Assembly: GCF_023074055.1 (NCBI RefSeq)
Contig: NZ_JADPKR010000013.1
Coordinates: 434,001-498,000 of the forward strand
Length of the DNA: 64,000 nucleotides
Source of the DNA: Bradyrhizobium sp. 141
GTDB lineage: Bacteria; Pseudomonadota; Alphaproteobacteria; Rhizobiales; Xanthobacteraceae
Direction of reading: 5' to 3'
Numbering within the stretch: position 1 is the stretch's first letter; each line of letters opens with the position of its first letter. The notes beneath the pieces are model-generated. The model ran no database searches and was not told the origin of the DNA. It saw only the letters and a list, made by a program, of their open reading frames with translations. Shown here piece by piece: positions 18,701-26,289 of this stretch. Position numbers and translations under genes: made by a program.

Positions 18701-19315
18701 CACGACGCGGCCGTGCAGCATGCCTGATACGCGGATATCGTGCACGAAAGTCAGCTCGCCCGTGGCCTTGGCGGGCAGGTCGACGCGCGGCACCGACTGG
18801 CCGACGATGGCATAGTCACCAACGGGTTTCAGGACGACGTCGTCGGCGAGCTCGAGGCGAATGGTCTCGCTGCCGATCAGCTCGCCATAGCTGACGCTGC
18901 GGTTGTCGTGCCCGCGCACGAGGCCGTCCTCGATCCTGAGATCGGACTCCGGCAGCTCCAGCCGCTCGGCCGCGCGCGCGATCAAGAAGTGACGCGCTTG
19001 CGCTGCCGCCTTGCGCAGGGGGACGGCGGTGATCTGGATGGTCTCGCTCGCGATCGTCGCGCCCTGGTTCGGCACCACCGCTGTGTCGCCGAGCACCACG
19101 ACGACCCGCGCAAAGGACACATCCAACTCCTCGGCGACGATCTGGCCGAGGGCGGTGCGGATGCCGGTGCCGAGATCGACATGGCCGTTATAGGCCGTGA
19201 CCGATCCGTCTGCGGTGATGCGGACGAACGTCTCGGAGGTGACCTCGTCCACGGTGCGGACGACGACGAGCGAACCGGATTGCCGCTCAGCTCCATCAGG
19301 GACAGGGGAGGTCAT
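15791..19315 (-). CDS. nicB: Nicotinate dehydrogenase, molybdopterin/triheme cytochrome c subunit (NicB)
   Basis: 1174-residue subunit that hydroxylates nicotinate at C6. Residues 1-730 are the xanthine-dehydrogenase-type molybdopterin domain: YNGHVDLGTG near the start, GCYGRNCADDVTADALLLS, and GVGESASVPSAAAIANAIF with the catalytic Glu. A membrane helix lies at about 740-765. Three cytochrome c domains follow, with CAECH at 805, CSGCH at 951 and CAVCH at 1078. This architecture matches NicB of Pseudomonas putida, which passes electrons to the respiratory chain rather than to NAD. The start overlaps the nicA stop by one base (TGATG). 6-hydroxynicotinate reductase and enamidase nearby support the substrate; other N-heterocycles remain possible. 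Confidence 0.87.
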   Translation of the reverse strand: MTSPVPDGAERQSGSLVVVRTVDEVTSETFVRITADGSVTAYNGHVDLGTGIRTALGQIVAEELDVSFARVVVVLGDTAVVPNQGATIASETIQITAVPLRKAAAQARHFLIARAAERLELPESDLRIEDGLVRGHDNRSVSYGELIGSETIRLELADDVVLKPVGDYAIVGQSVPRVDLPAKATGELTFVHDIRVSGMLHGRVVRPPYAGVDAGPFVGTSLIAVDESSVRDVPGIIAVVRIGDFVGVVAEREENAIRAAEQLKVGWKPTPTLTDLADVATALRANPSTPRTLIDKGNVDTAISGAAKPIQRTYVWPYQMHASIGPSCAVADFQDGDIRVWSGTQNPHVLRSDLALLIERPESEIEVIRLEAAGCYGRNCADDVTADALLLSRAVGRPVRVQLTREQEHAWEPKGTAQLIDVNGGLNADGGIAGYDLATRYPSNAAPTLALLLTGRISPDPVVLQMGDRTAIPPYDYDHMRVVAHDMAPIVRASWFRGVSALPNTFAHESYIDEAATEAGVDPIEYRLRYLKDQRAVDLVNAVAERAGWTPRPVREEKDGEVVHGRGFAYALYVHSKFPGYGAAWSAWVADVAVNKSTGDISVTRVVAGQDSGLMINPDGVRHQIHGNVIQSTSRALMEEVSFERGAVAAREWGAYPIIPFPDVPKIDVLMLPRQDLPPLGVGESASVPSAAAIANAIFDATGVRFREPPFTPERILKGLHGGMPATPQALPAPAVPLPSRIWESPFAKRAGLFATIAAVCTAAIGVGAALLPGRAIAPIARPDTSVYSTATIARGQQLAALGNCAECHTTINGVLNAGGRALETPFGTIHSTNITPDVETGIGAWSYPAFERAMRDGLHRDGRQLYPAFPYTHFSKTDDADMQALYAYLMAQPAVHATTPANALTFPFNLRPLLAGWNALFHQTSEFRPDPDRTEQWNRGAYLVEGLGHCSGCHSPRNALGAEQRESYLAGGFAEGWEAPPLTSLSHAPIPWSEDELFTYLRTGHSRYHGVAAGPMAPVVRDLKALPDQDIRAMAVYLNSFNDSTAETPDALAARLESATQITVAPSSGARLYQGACAVCHEVGGLPLFGSRPSLALNSNLHSATSGNLVQVILHGVTEPVSSDLGYMPAFRNSMSDAQIEELVTFLRRQFAPDKPAWTGVRETIARARNSVH

Positions 19316-19797
19316 CAATCACCGGCCTCGGCGAGCTGGCCCGACGCGCGCATCACGGCGCGCAGGATCTCGACATGGGTGCCGCAACGGCAGAGATTGT
19401 AGCGCAGCGCCGCCAGCGCCTCCTGCTCGCTCGGTCGCGGGTTGATCGCGAGCAGCGCCTTGGTGGTCATGATCATGCCGTTGAGACAGTAGCCGCATTG
19501 CGCGGCCTGCTCGTCGATGAAGGCCTGCTGCACCACATCAGGCTTGTCGCGCGTGCCGAGCCCTTCGAGCGTCACGATGTCGCGGCCGGCGCAGCCACTC
19601 AAGGGGATCACGCAGGAGCGGGCCGCGGCCCCGTCAATCAGGACAGTGCAGGTGCCGCATTCGCCGAGACCGCAACCATATTTGGGGCCGTTGAGCGCGA
19701 GGTCGTTGCGCAGCACGTAGAGCAGCGCCGTCTCTGGCGCCGCTGCGATCTCGTGGATCCTGCCGTTCACGGTGAGGCGGATCGGTGCCTGCGTCAT
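19315..19797 (-). CDS. nicA: Nicotinate dehydrogenase, [2Fe-2S] subunit (NicA)
   Basis: 160-residue iron-sulfur subunit with the two [2Fe-2S] sites of the xanthine dehydrogenase family: a plant-ferredoxin-type site (CGLGECGTC with a later Cys) and the C-terminal helical site (CGYCLNGM ... LCRCGTH). It carries electrons from the NicB molybdenum centre to the hemes. The ATG at 19797 gives MTQAPIRLTVNGR, the normal N-terminus; the open frame continues upstream through the promoter. An operator-like palindrome sits between the predicted -35 and -10 boxes. Confidence 0.92.
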   Translation of the reverse strand: MTQAPIRLTVNGRIHEIAAAPETALLYVLRNDLALNGPKYGCGLGECGTCTVLIDGAAARSCVIPLSGCAGRDIVTLEGLGTRDKPDVVQQAFIDEQAAQCGYCLNGMIMTTKALLAINPRPSEQEALAALRYNLCRCGTHVEILRAVMRASGQLAEAGD

Positions 19798-19842
19798 CCT
19801 CGTTCCCAAGCTCGCGGCCTGTGCTCGCAAATTTACGTCGCG

Positions 19843-19870
19843 ACGATACCGTTTGTACACAAACGTGCAA
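19843..19870 (-). promoter_or_regulatory. nicA promoter with operator-like palindrome
   Basis: On the minus strand, TTGCAC (19870-19865) and TATCGT (19848-19843) are 16 bp apart. The spacer is filled by an inverted repeat with arms CGTTTGT and ACAAACG around two bases (19850-19865). A repressor bound there would block RNA polymerase. The half-site recurs in the ena/fpr region (30907-30921). Candidate operator of the MarR protein encoded at 27792. Confidence 0.65.
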
Positions 19871-19973
19871 GCCGTGCATGCCGCAGTGCAGCGCGACTGC
19901 CTTCTTTGTGGACAGAGCGGATAGGCAAATGAGGTTTTATGCGGCAGCCGCATCTTTTGCGCCGCACCGCCGC

Positions 19974-20020
19974 TTGACAGCCATCCGGTGCGCGCGCACC
20001 ATCGTTCGTATACGAATGAT
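19974..20020 (+). promoter_or_regulatory. hnr promoter with near-palindromic operator
   Basis: TTGACA at 19974-19979 is a consensus -35 box. A 20-bp near-palindrome (20001-20020; core TTCGTATACGAA, one mismatched pair) overlaps the expected -10/start region. The same half-site, TTCGTRTACKAATGA, is found in the ena/fpr promoter region. Repression by the MarR protein at the end of this operon is inferred. Confidence 0.65.
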
Positions 20021-20044
20021 AACTGCGGTCCGCCGGCTTCTCAC

Positions 20045-21502
20045 ATGGTGATGGAAACAACGAGCGCTGCCATCGACAAGATCCGCTGCGATGCTTGTCC
20101 GGTGATGTGCTACATCAAGCCGGGCGCGGCGGGTGCCTGCGACCGCTACGCCAATCACGAGGGCAAGCTCGTCCGCGTCGATCCGCATGTCATCCTGGAG
20201 CGCACCGTCTCACATGGCGGCAAGCTGGTCCCGTTCAGCCGCACCGAGGACTGGGACGGCAAGATCGTCCACGAACACTCGACCTTCGTGACCGCGATCG
20301 GCGCGGGCACGACCTATCCCGATTACAAGCCGGCGCCCTTCATCGTCTCCGCGGAGGTCGAGGGCGTCGACATGGTGACCGTCGTCACCGAGGGCATCTT
20401 CTCCTATTGCGGCATCAAGGTGAAGATCGACACCGACCGCTATCTCGGCCCCGAAACCGCGACGGTGCGCGCGCAGGGCGAGGCGGTCGGCCATGTCACC
20501 ACCAGCGAATACGGCTCTCAGATGCTGTCGCTCGGCGGCGTGCATCATCTGACCGGCGGCTCCAAGAAGGAGGGCCGCGTCACCTGCGACACGCTGATGG
20601 ACCTCGCCAATTGCAAGGCGGTGGAGCTGACCATCGACGGCGGTGCGAGCGTGGTCGTGCAGGCCGGCCAGCCGCCGGTCGTCAACGGGGTGAAAGAAGA
20701 GCGCATGCGCGTCGGCTGTGGCTCGGCGACGATCGGCATGTTCGCCAAGCAATGGCACGGCAAGGTCGACGAGGTCGTCGTGGTCGACGACCACATCACC
20801 GGCGTGCTCAGTGAGCACCAGGCCGGCAAGCTGCTCGACATCGCCGACACCGGCATCAAGATGAAGGGCCGGCGCTCGACGCCCGGCCGCTATTTCCAGG
20901 TCGCCGATCCCGGGACGGGGTGGGGCGGCACCAACATTTCCGATCCCTTGGCGATCCTCGGCCCGTTCGATGCCAAGGAGGCAAGACCGGGCCTGACCAT
21001 GCTGATGGTCTCCACCACCGGCGAGCATTCGTCCTATTACGTGCTCGACGAGGCTTTGAAGCCGGTCGAGACCGCGATGCCGGCCGACCTGAAATTCTCA
21101 GTCGAGCGCATCCAGGAGAATTGCGAGCCGGCGCTGTGCACAGTGCTGTTCATGGCCGGCGCCGGCGGCTCGCTGCGCGCTGGTGTCACCGACAATCCGG
21201 TGCGGCTGACGCGCTCGGTGAAGGACGCGCTGACGCGCGTCACCAGTGGCGGTGCGCCGGTCTATGTCTGGCCAGGCGGCGGCATCACCTACATGGTCGA
21301 TGTGACGCAGATGCCGGCGGGCGCGTTTGGCTATGTGCCGACGCCGGCGCTGGTCGCGCCGATCGAGTTCACGATGAAGCTGTCGGACTATGCTGCGCTC
21401 GGCGGGCACATGGATTACGTGAAGCCGCTGTCCGAGGTGCAGGGCGGTGACGATGTCCGGCAATTGCCCTGGCAGAACCCGATTCCGGGACCTCGGGCAT
21501 GA
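20045..21502 (+). CDS. hnr: 6-hydroxynicotinate reductase
   Basis: 485-residue Fe-S protein. It would reduce 6-hydroxynicotinate to 1,4,5,6-tetrahydro-6-oxonicotinate, the key dearomatisation step. Four Cys at 15, 18, 22 and 32 (CDACPVMC ... GACDRY) form an N-terminal [4Fe-4S] site; further Cys are at 122, 181, 190, 225, 360 and 365. Family knowledge: the Eubacterium barkeri enzyme has Fe-S clusters and covalently bound flavin. A possible flavin site is the GCGSATI stretch (224-230), which is only a guess. No clear ribosome-binding site precedes the ATG at 20045; an ATG at 20051 is equally possible. It is the first gene of an eight-gene operon, and UPF0280 overlaps its end by 4 bp. Confidence 0.82.
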   Translation: MVMETTSAAIDKIRCDACPVMCYIKPGAAGACDRYANHEGKLVRVDPHVILERTVSHGGKLVPFSRTEDWDGKIVHEHSTFVTAIGAGTTYPDYKPAPFIVSAEVEGVDMVTVVTEGIFSYCGIKVKIDTDRYLGPETATVRAQGEAVGHVTTSEYGSQMLSLGGVHHLTGGSKKEGRVTCDTLMDLANCKAVELTIDGGASVVVQAGQPPVVNGVKEERMRVGCGSATIGMFAKQWHGKVDEVVVVDDHITGVLSEHQAGKLLDIADTGIKMKGRRSTPGRYFQVADPGTGWGGTNISDPLAILGPFDAKEARPGLTMLMVSTTGEHSSYYVLDEALKPVETAMPADLKFSVERIQENCEPALCTVLFMAGAGGSLRAGVTDNPVRLTRSVKDALTRVTSGGAPVYVWPGGGITYMVDVTQMPAGAFGYVPTPALVAPIEFTMKLSDYAALGGHMDYVKPLSEVQGGDDVRQLPWQNPIPGPRA

Positions 21503-22395
21503 CCAGGCTCCCGCAAATCGCATTGCTGTCTGATGGCCGGCGGCTGCATTTGCAGGATGGACCGATTGATCTGGTCATTGAGGCGAGGGGGCGCGCGGAC
21601 GCTGTGCGTGCGGCCTACGAGGCTGCGGCAAAGCGGTTCACGGGGCTGCTCGACGAGCTCTGCGCGGAACTGCCGGAATTGCGGGCGGCCGCCGAGGAGC
21701 GGACTTCGCTGCGGGGCGTGGTGGCGCGCCGGATGCACGCCGCGGTCGCGCCCTTTGCCGCCGATTGCTTCATCACGCCGATGGCCGCCGTTGCCGGCAG
21801 TGTGGCGGAGGAGATTCTCGGCGCAATGCTGGGCGCGGCGACACTCGATCAGGCCTATGTCAACAATGGCGGCGACATCGCCCTTCATCTCGGCGGGTGC
21901 GAGCATTTTTCGATTGGCCTGATGGATCGCCCCGATCGTGGTGGCGTGATGCGAGCTTTGAGGGTCGATGCCGATGACCCGGTGCGGGGCGTCGCGACCA
22001 GCGGGCGCCATGGCCGCAGCTTTTCGCTCGGGATTGCCGACGCGGTGACGGTGCTGGCGGCAACGGCATCGCAAGCCGATGCGGCGGCGACGGTCATCGC
22101 CAATGCCGTGGATATGCCGGGACATCCTGCCATCATCCGGCAGCCGGCCAGCGAGCTTCAGCCCGACAGCGATCTTGGCCCATGTCTCGTCACCCGCGAT
22201 GTCGGCCGGTTGTCGCACGATGAGATCGCGACGGCGCTTGAATCTGGCGCGGAATGTGCACGCCAATTGTTCGATCGCGGATTGATCGAGGGTGCCGTAT
22301 TGCAGCTTTGTGGTGATATGCTTGTCATCGGACCGAAAGATATTGAACGGCAAGAAGCGCGCCCAGGTAAGTTGGAGAACGCGGTTCATGCCTGA
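21499..22395 (+). CDS. UPF0280 / ApbE-like protein, probable flavin transferase for Hnr
   Basis: 298-residue protein of the UPF0280 group within the ApbE fold. The ApbE-like blocks are visible: FITPMAAVAGSVAEEIL (about 91-107), YVNNGGDIALHL (about 119-130) and GVATSGRHGRSFSLGIADAV (about 169-188). ApbE proteins attach FMN covalently to Thr or Ser of target proteins. Its ATGA overlap with hnr, whose characterised homologue has covalent flavin, suggests that it modifies Hnr. That step is inference. The fold assignment is strong; the exact cofactor is not. Confidence 0.75.
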   Translation: MTRLPQIALLSDGRRLHLQDGPIDLVIEARGRADAVRAAYEAAAKRFTGLLDELCAELPELRAAAEERTSLRGVVARRMHAAVAPFAADCFITPMAAVAGSVAEEILGAMLGAATLDQAYVNNGGDIALHLGGCEHFSIGLMDRPDRGGVMRALRVDADDPVRGVATSGRHGRSFSLGIADAVTVLAATASQADAAATVIANAVDMPGHPAIIRQPASELQPDSDLGPCLVTRDVGRLSHDEIATALESGAECARQLFDRGLIEGAVLQLCGDMLVIGPKDIERQEARPGKLENAVHA

Positions 22396-22421
22396 GCAGG
22401 GAAGAACCTGAGGACACAATC

Positions 22422-23006
22422 ATGAGCGCGATCATCCGCAAGATCGTCACCGTCGTCGAAGAGACGCAAATGGAGATGGGGCGTCAGGTGTCGCCGCCGA
22501 CCCGGCGTGCCGCGGCGATCGCCGTGATCGAAAATCCCTTCGCGGGGCAATATGTCGAAGACCTTTCGCCGCTCGTCTCGATCGGCGAGGAGCTCGGCGA
22601 GCTGCTGTCGAAGCGCGCGGTGGCTGCGCTCGGCATCGATGGCGCGAAGGCACACAGCTATGGCAAGGCCGCGGCTGTCGGCGAGAACGGCGAGCTGGAA
22701 CATGCCGCTGCAATTCTTCACCCGAAGATGGGCGCGCCAGTACGCAAGGTGCTGACCAAGGGTGCCGCGCTGATTCCGTCGTCGAAGAAGCGCAGCGGGC
22801 CCGGCACCACGCTCGACATTCCCCTCGGTCACAAGGACGCAGCCTTCGTGCGTAGTCATTTCGACGGCATGGAAGTACAGATCAACGACGCGCCGCGCGC
22901 GAATGAGATCATGGTCGCGGTCGCCGTCACCGACAGCGGCCGGCCTTTGCCGCGCGTCGGCGGGCTGACGGTTGCGGAGATCAAAGGCGAAGACGGTCTA
23001 AGATAA
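22422..23006 (+). CDS. DUF1185 'amino acid synthesis' family protein
   Basis: 194-residue protein of the family labelled 'amino acid synthesis' (DUF1185), for which I know no proven reaction. Visible family blocks are RRAAAIAVIENPFAGQYVEDL (27-47) and GAKAHSYGKAAAVG followed by ELEHAAAILHPKMG. Its place between the UPF0280 gene and the transporter, in a tight operon, ties it to nicotinate breakdown. It might act on the tetrahydro-oxonicotinate or formylglutarate intermediates. It starts 26 bp after the UPF0280 stop. Confidence 0.75.
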   Translation: MSAIIRKIVTVVEETQMEMGRQVSPPTRRAAAIAVIENPFAGQYVEDLSPLVSIGEELGELLSKRAVAALGIDGAKAHSYGKAAAVGENGELEHAAAILHPKMGAPVRKVLTKGAALIPSSKKRSGPGTTLDIPLGHKDAAFVRSHFDGMEVQINDAPRANEIMVAVAVTDSGRPLPRVGGLTVAEIKGEDGLR

Positions 23007-23026
23007 TTTTAACGGTGGAGGTTGGG

Positions 23027-24229
23027 ATGCGAGCAAAGAACTATTTCGTCGGCGCGGCGTTTGCGCTGTTGGCGGGTGGCATGGCTCATTCGGCCATGGC
23101 GCAGGATATCAAGATCGGCGAGATCAACAGCTATTCGCTGCTGCCGGCCTTCACCGAGCCCTACCGCAAGGGATGGCAGCTCGCTGTCGAGGAGGTCAAC
23201 GCGGCCGGCGGCATCAACGGCAAGAAGCTTGTCGTCATCTCCAAGGACGACGGCGGCAAGCCGGCGGATGCGCAGACCGCGGCCAATGAGCTCGTGTCGA
23301 GCGAGGGTGTCGCGATGCTGACGGGCACGTTCCTGTCGAACATCGGCCTCGCCGTCAGCGACTTCGCCAACCAGAAGAAGGTGTTCTTCCTCGCGGCCGA
23401 GCCGCTCACGGACGCCATCACCTGGTCCAAGGGCAACAAATACACATTCCGCTTGCGTCCCTCCAACTACATGCAGGCGGCGATGCTGGTTGAAGCGGCG
23501 AGCAAGCTGCCGGCCAAACGCTGGGCGACGATCGCGCCGAACTACGAATACGGCCAGTCGGCGGTTGCGGTGTTCAAGAAGTTGATGTCGGAGAAGCGTC
23601 CGGACATCCAGTGGGTCGACGAGCAATGGCCGCCGCAGGGCAAGATCGACGCAGGTCCCGTGGTGCAGGCCGTTGCCGCCGCCAACCCGGAAGCGATCCT
23701 CAACGTCACCTTCGGCGCCGACCTCGTCAAGCTCGTGCGCGAAGGCAACACCCGCGGCCTGTTCAAGGGACGCGAGGTCGTGTCCTTCCTGACCGGCGAG
23801 CCCGAATATCTGGATCCGCTCAAGGACGAGACGCCCGAGGGCTGGATCGTCACCGGCTATCCCTGGTACTCGATCAAGACGCCCGAGCATGACGCGTTCC
23901 TGAAGGCCTACCAGGCCAAGTACAACGACTATCCGCGTCTCGGCTCGATCGTCGGCTATCAGACCATCAAGTCGGCGGCTGCGATCCTGGCGAAGGCCGG
24001 CTCGAGCGATCCGGAGAAGCTGATTGCCGCGGCGGAAGGCCTCTCCGTGCCGTCGCCGTTCGGCGAGATCACCTTCCGCAAGATCGATCACCAGTCGACG
24101 CTCGGTGCCTTCGTCGGCAAGACCGCGCTGAAGGACGGCAAGGGCGTGATGGTGGACTCGTCCTACAAGAAGGGCGCGGACTATCTGCCTGGTGATGCCG
24201 AAGTCGAGAAGCTGCGGCCGAAGGATTGA
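23027..24229 (+). CDS. Liv-type ABC transporter substrate-binding protein
   Basis: 400-residue periplasmic binding protein of the branched-chain amino acid/aromatic acid family (Peripla_BP_6). The signal peptide is MRAKNYFVGAAFALLAGGMAHSAMAQ. The mature start DIKIGEINSYSLLPAFTEPYRKGWQLAVEEVNAAGGINGKK is typical. The start at 23027 has GGTGGAGG about 9 bp upstream. The operon context makes nicotinate or 6-hydroxynicotinate the likely ligand. A hairpin-rich repeat separates it from the permease gene. Confidence 0.88.
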   Translation: MRAKNYFVGAAFALLAGGMAHSAMAQDIKIGEINSYSLLPAFTEPYRKGWQLAVEEVNAAGGINGKKLVVISKDDGGKPADAQTAANELVSSEGVAMLTGTFLSNIGLAVSDFANQKKVFFLAAEPLTDAITWSKGNKYTFRLRPSNYMQAAMLVEAASKLPAKRWATIAPNYEYGQSAVAVFKKLMSEKRPDIQWVDEQWPPQGKIDAGPVVQAVAAANPEAILNVTFGADLVKLVREGNTRGLFKGREVVSFLTGEPEYLDPLKDETPEGWIVTGYPWYSIKTPEHDAFLKAYQAKYNDYPRLGSIVGYQTIKSAAAILAKAGSSDPEKLIAAAEGLSVPSPFGEITFRKIDHQSTLGAFVGKTALKDGKGVMVDSSYKKGADYLPGDAEVEKLRPKD

Positions 24230-24237
24230 TCTATCTT

Positions 24238-24372
24238 TGTCTCTCCCTCTCGCCGCTCTTTGCGGGGAGAGGGTTGGGTGAGGGGCTCTCTCCACGCCCT
24301 GCGCTGGTGGAGAGAGCCCCTCACCCGGATCGCAAGGGCGATCCGACCTCTCCCCGCAAGAGCGGGGAGAGG
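24238..24372. repeat. Hairpin-rich intergenic repeat inside the transporter operon
   Basis: The core is a perfect 20-bp inverted repeat: left arm 24276-24295 (GGGTGAGGGGCT...CCAC), right arm 24307-24326, 11-base loop. It is flanked by two CTCTCCCCGC...GCGGGGAGAG-like hairpins (24238-24272 and 24350-24372). This is a common dispersed rhizobial repeat. In the transcript it would form a very stable structure between the binding-protein and permease cistrons. Confidence 0.85.
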
Positions 24373-24399
24373 TGACTTCAAACCCAACCCGGACCGCCG

Positions 24400-26289
24400 A
24401 TGGCCTTTTATGTCGTACAGTTTCTGACCGGTCTCGCCAGCGCAGCGTCGCTGTTTCTGGTGGCCTCAGGCCTGTCGATCATCTTCGGCGTGACGCGGAT
24501 CGTGAATTTCGCGCATGGCGCCTTCTACATGATCGGCGCCTACATCGCCTTCACGCTGACGGAGCGGCTTTCGGGTGCCTTTGGCTTCTGGGGCAGCATC
24601 GTGCTGGCCGCGATTGCGGTGGCGCTGATTGGCGTGCTCGTCGAGATGGTGCTGCTCCGGCGCATCTATCATGCGCCGGAACTGTTCCAGCTGCTCGCAA
24701 CTTTCGGCCTGACCTTGATGGTCGAGGACCTCGTCGTTCTGATCTGGGGGCCTGACGATCTCGTCGGTCGCCGCGCGCCGGGCTTCAGGGGCGCCATCGA
24801 TTTCTTCGGCCAGAACATCCCGAGCTACGACCTGTTCCTGATTGGGCTCAGCCCGGTCGTGCTTGGCATTCTCTGGCTGCTGTTCCAGCGCACGCGCTGG
24901 GGCGTCTTGGTGCGCGCGGCGACGCAGGACCGCGACATGGTTGCAGCGCTCGGCGTCAACCAGAAATGGCTGTTCACGTCAGTGTTCGCGGTCGGCGTCT
25001 TCCTGGCCGCGCTCGGCGGGGCGCTCCAGATCCCGCGCGATGCCGTGCATCATGCCATGGACCTGCGCATCATCGTCGAGGTCTTCGTCGTCGTCGTGAT
25101 CGGCGGCCTCGGCAGCATCGTCGGCGCCTTCGTCGCGGCGGTGCTGGTCTCCGAGCTCAATGCCTTCGGCATCCTGATCTTCCCGAAGATTTCCATCATC
25201 CTGGTCTTCCTGGTGATGGCGGTGGTGCTGATCGTGCGCCCCTGGGGTTTGTTTGGCAAACCGGAGGCGCCCGCGCGCAAGACGCCGGGTCTCACCGTCA
25301 ATCCCTGGCGGCCGTTGACATCGAATGAGCGGCTCGCGGCGCTTGCGGCGCTCGTGATCGCAGCGACGCTGCCGCTGTTCGCCGGCAATTATCTGCTCAC
25401 CGTCGGCTCGGAGATCGCGATCTTCGTCATCTTCGCCGTCAGCCTGCACTTCCTGATGTCGGTCGGCGGGCTCGCGTCCTTCGGCCATGCCGCTTATTTC
25501 GGCCTCGGTGCTTATGGCGTCGCTTTCCTCGCCAAGATGGCGGGGCTGCCGATGATCGTATGCCTGTTGCTCGGCCCGCTGCTCGGCTGCATGGGCGCGG
25601 CCGTGTTCGGCTTCTTCGCCGTGCAGCTCTCCGGCGTCTATTTCGCAATGCTGACGCTCGCTTTCGCGCAGATCGTCTGGTCGATCGCGTTCCAATGGGT
25701 GAGCGTCACTGGCGGTGACAACGGCATTCTGGGCGTATGGCCGGAAAAATGGGCGGCGAGCCCGTCGAACTTCTACTGGCTGGCGCTCGGCGTCGCCGCG
25801 CTGGTGACCGTCGCGCTGCGGGCCATGGTGTTCTCGCCGTTCGGCTATGCGCTCAGGGCCACGCGCGACTCGCTCCTGCGCACTGAAGCGATCGGCATCA
25901 ACGCCAAGCGCATCCAATGGACGGCCTTCGTGATCGCCGGCACGACCGCCGGCATCGGCGGCGCATTGTTCGCCTATCTCAAGGGCAGCGTCTTCCCGGA
26001 TAATCTCGGCATCTCGCTCTCGGTCGATGCGCTGGTCATGGTGCTGCTCGGCGGCGTCGAGACGGTGTCGGGCGCGGTGATCGGCGCCATCGTCTACAAG
26101 GCGCTGAACATCTGGCTGGTCAGTCAAACCGATCTGTCGAAGCTCGTGCTTGGCGGCTTCATCATGCTGATCGTCGTCGTCTTCCCCAAGGGCATCGTCG
26201 GCATGCTGGAGATGCTGGCGCAGCGCCGCAAGAAAGCATCACCGCCCGGATCGCCCTTGCTTGCCAAGCCGATCGAGTCCGCCGAATGA
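24400..26289 (+). CDS. Fused LivH-LivM ABC transporter permease
   Basis: 629-residue protein containing both permeases of a Liv-type importer. Residues 1-285 are LivH-like (GLSIIFGVTRIVNFAHGAFYMIGAY; end near IVRPWGLFGKPE). Residues about 305-615 are LivM-like (LHFLMSVGGLASFGHAAYFG; GYALRATRDSLLRTEAIGIN; LGGVETVSGAVIGA). Each half has about 8-10 membrane helices. The fusion fixes a 1:1 ratio and is common in rhizobial transporters. It overlaps the ATPase gene by 4 bp. Confidence 0.92.
   Translation: MAFYVVQFLTGLASAASLFLVASGLSIIFGVTRIVNFAHGAFYMIGAYIAFTLTERLSGAFGFWGSIVLAAIAVALIGVLVEMVLLRRIYHAPELFQLLATFGLTLMVEDLVVLIWGPDDLVGRRAPGFRGAIDFFGQNIPSYDLFLIGLSPVVLGILWLLFQRTRWGVLVRAATQDRDMVAALGVNQKWLFTSVFAVGVFLAALGGALQIPRDAVHHAMDLRIIVEVFVVVVIGGLGSIVGAFVAAVLVSELNAFGILIFPKISIILVFLVMAVVLIVRPWGLFGKPEAPARKTPGLTVNPWRPLTSNERLAALAALVIAATLPLFAGNYLLTVGSEIAIFVIFAVSLHFLMSVGGLASFGHAAYFGLGAYGVAFLAKMAGLPMIVCLLLGPLLGCMGAAVFGFFAVQLSGVYFAMLTLAFAQIVWSIAFQWVSVTGGDNGILGVWPEKWAASPSNFYWLALGVAALVTVALRAMVFSPFGYALRATRDSLLRTEAIGINAKRIQWTAFVIAGTTAGIGGALFAYLKGSVFPDNLGISLSVDALVMVLLGGVETVSGAVIGAIVYKALNIWLVSQTDLSKLVLGGFIMLIVVVFPKGIVGMLEMLAQRRKKASPPGSPLLAKPIESAE

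Noticed and set aside
20045..21502. Reading as a cyanuric acid hydrolase/barbiturase-type ring-opening amidase
   Set aside because: The N-terminal four-Cys Fe-S motif and the neighbouring nicAB and enamidase genes fit 6-hydroxynicotinate reductase instead.
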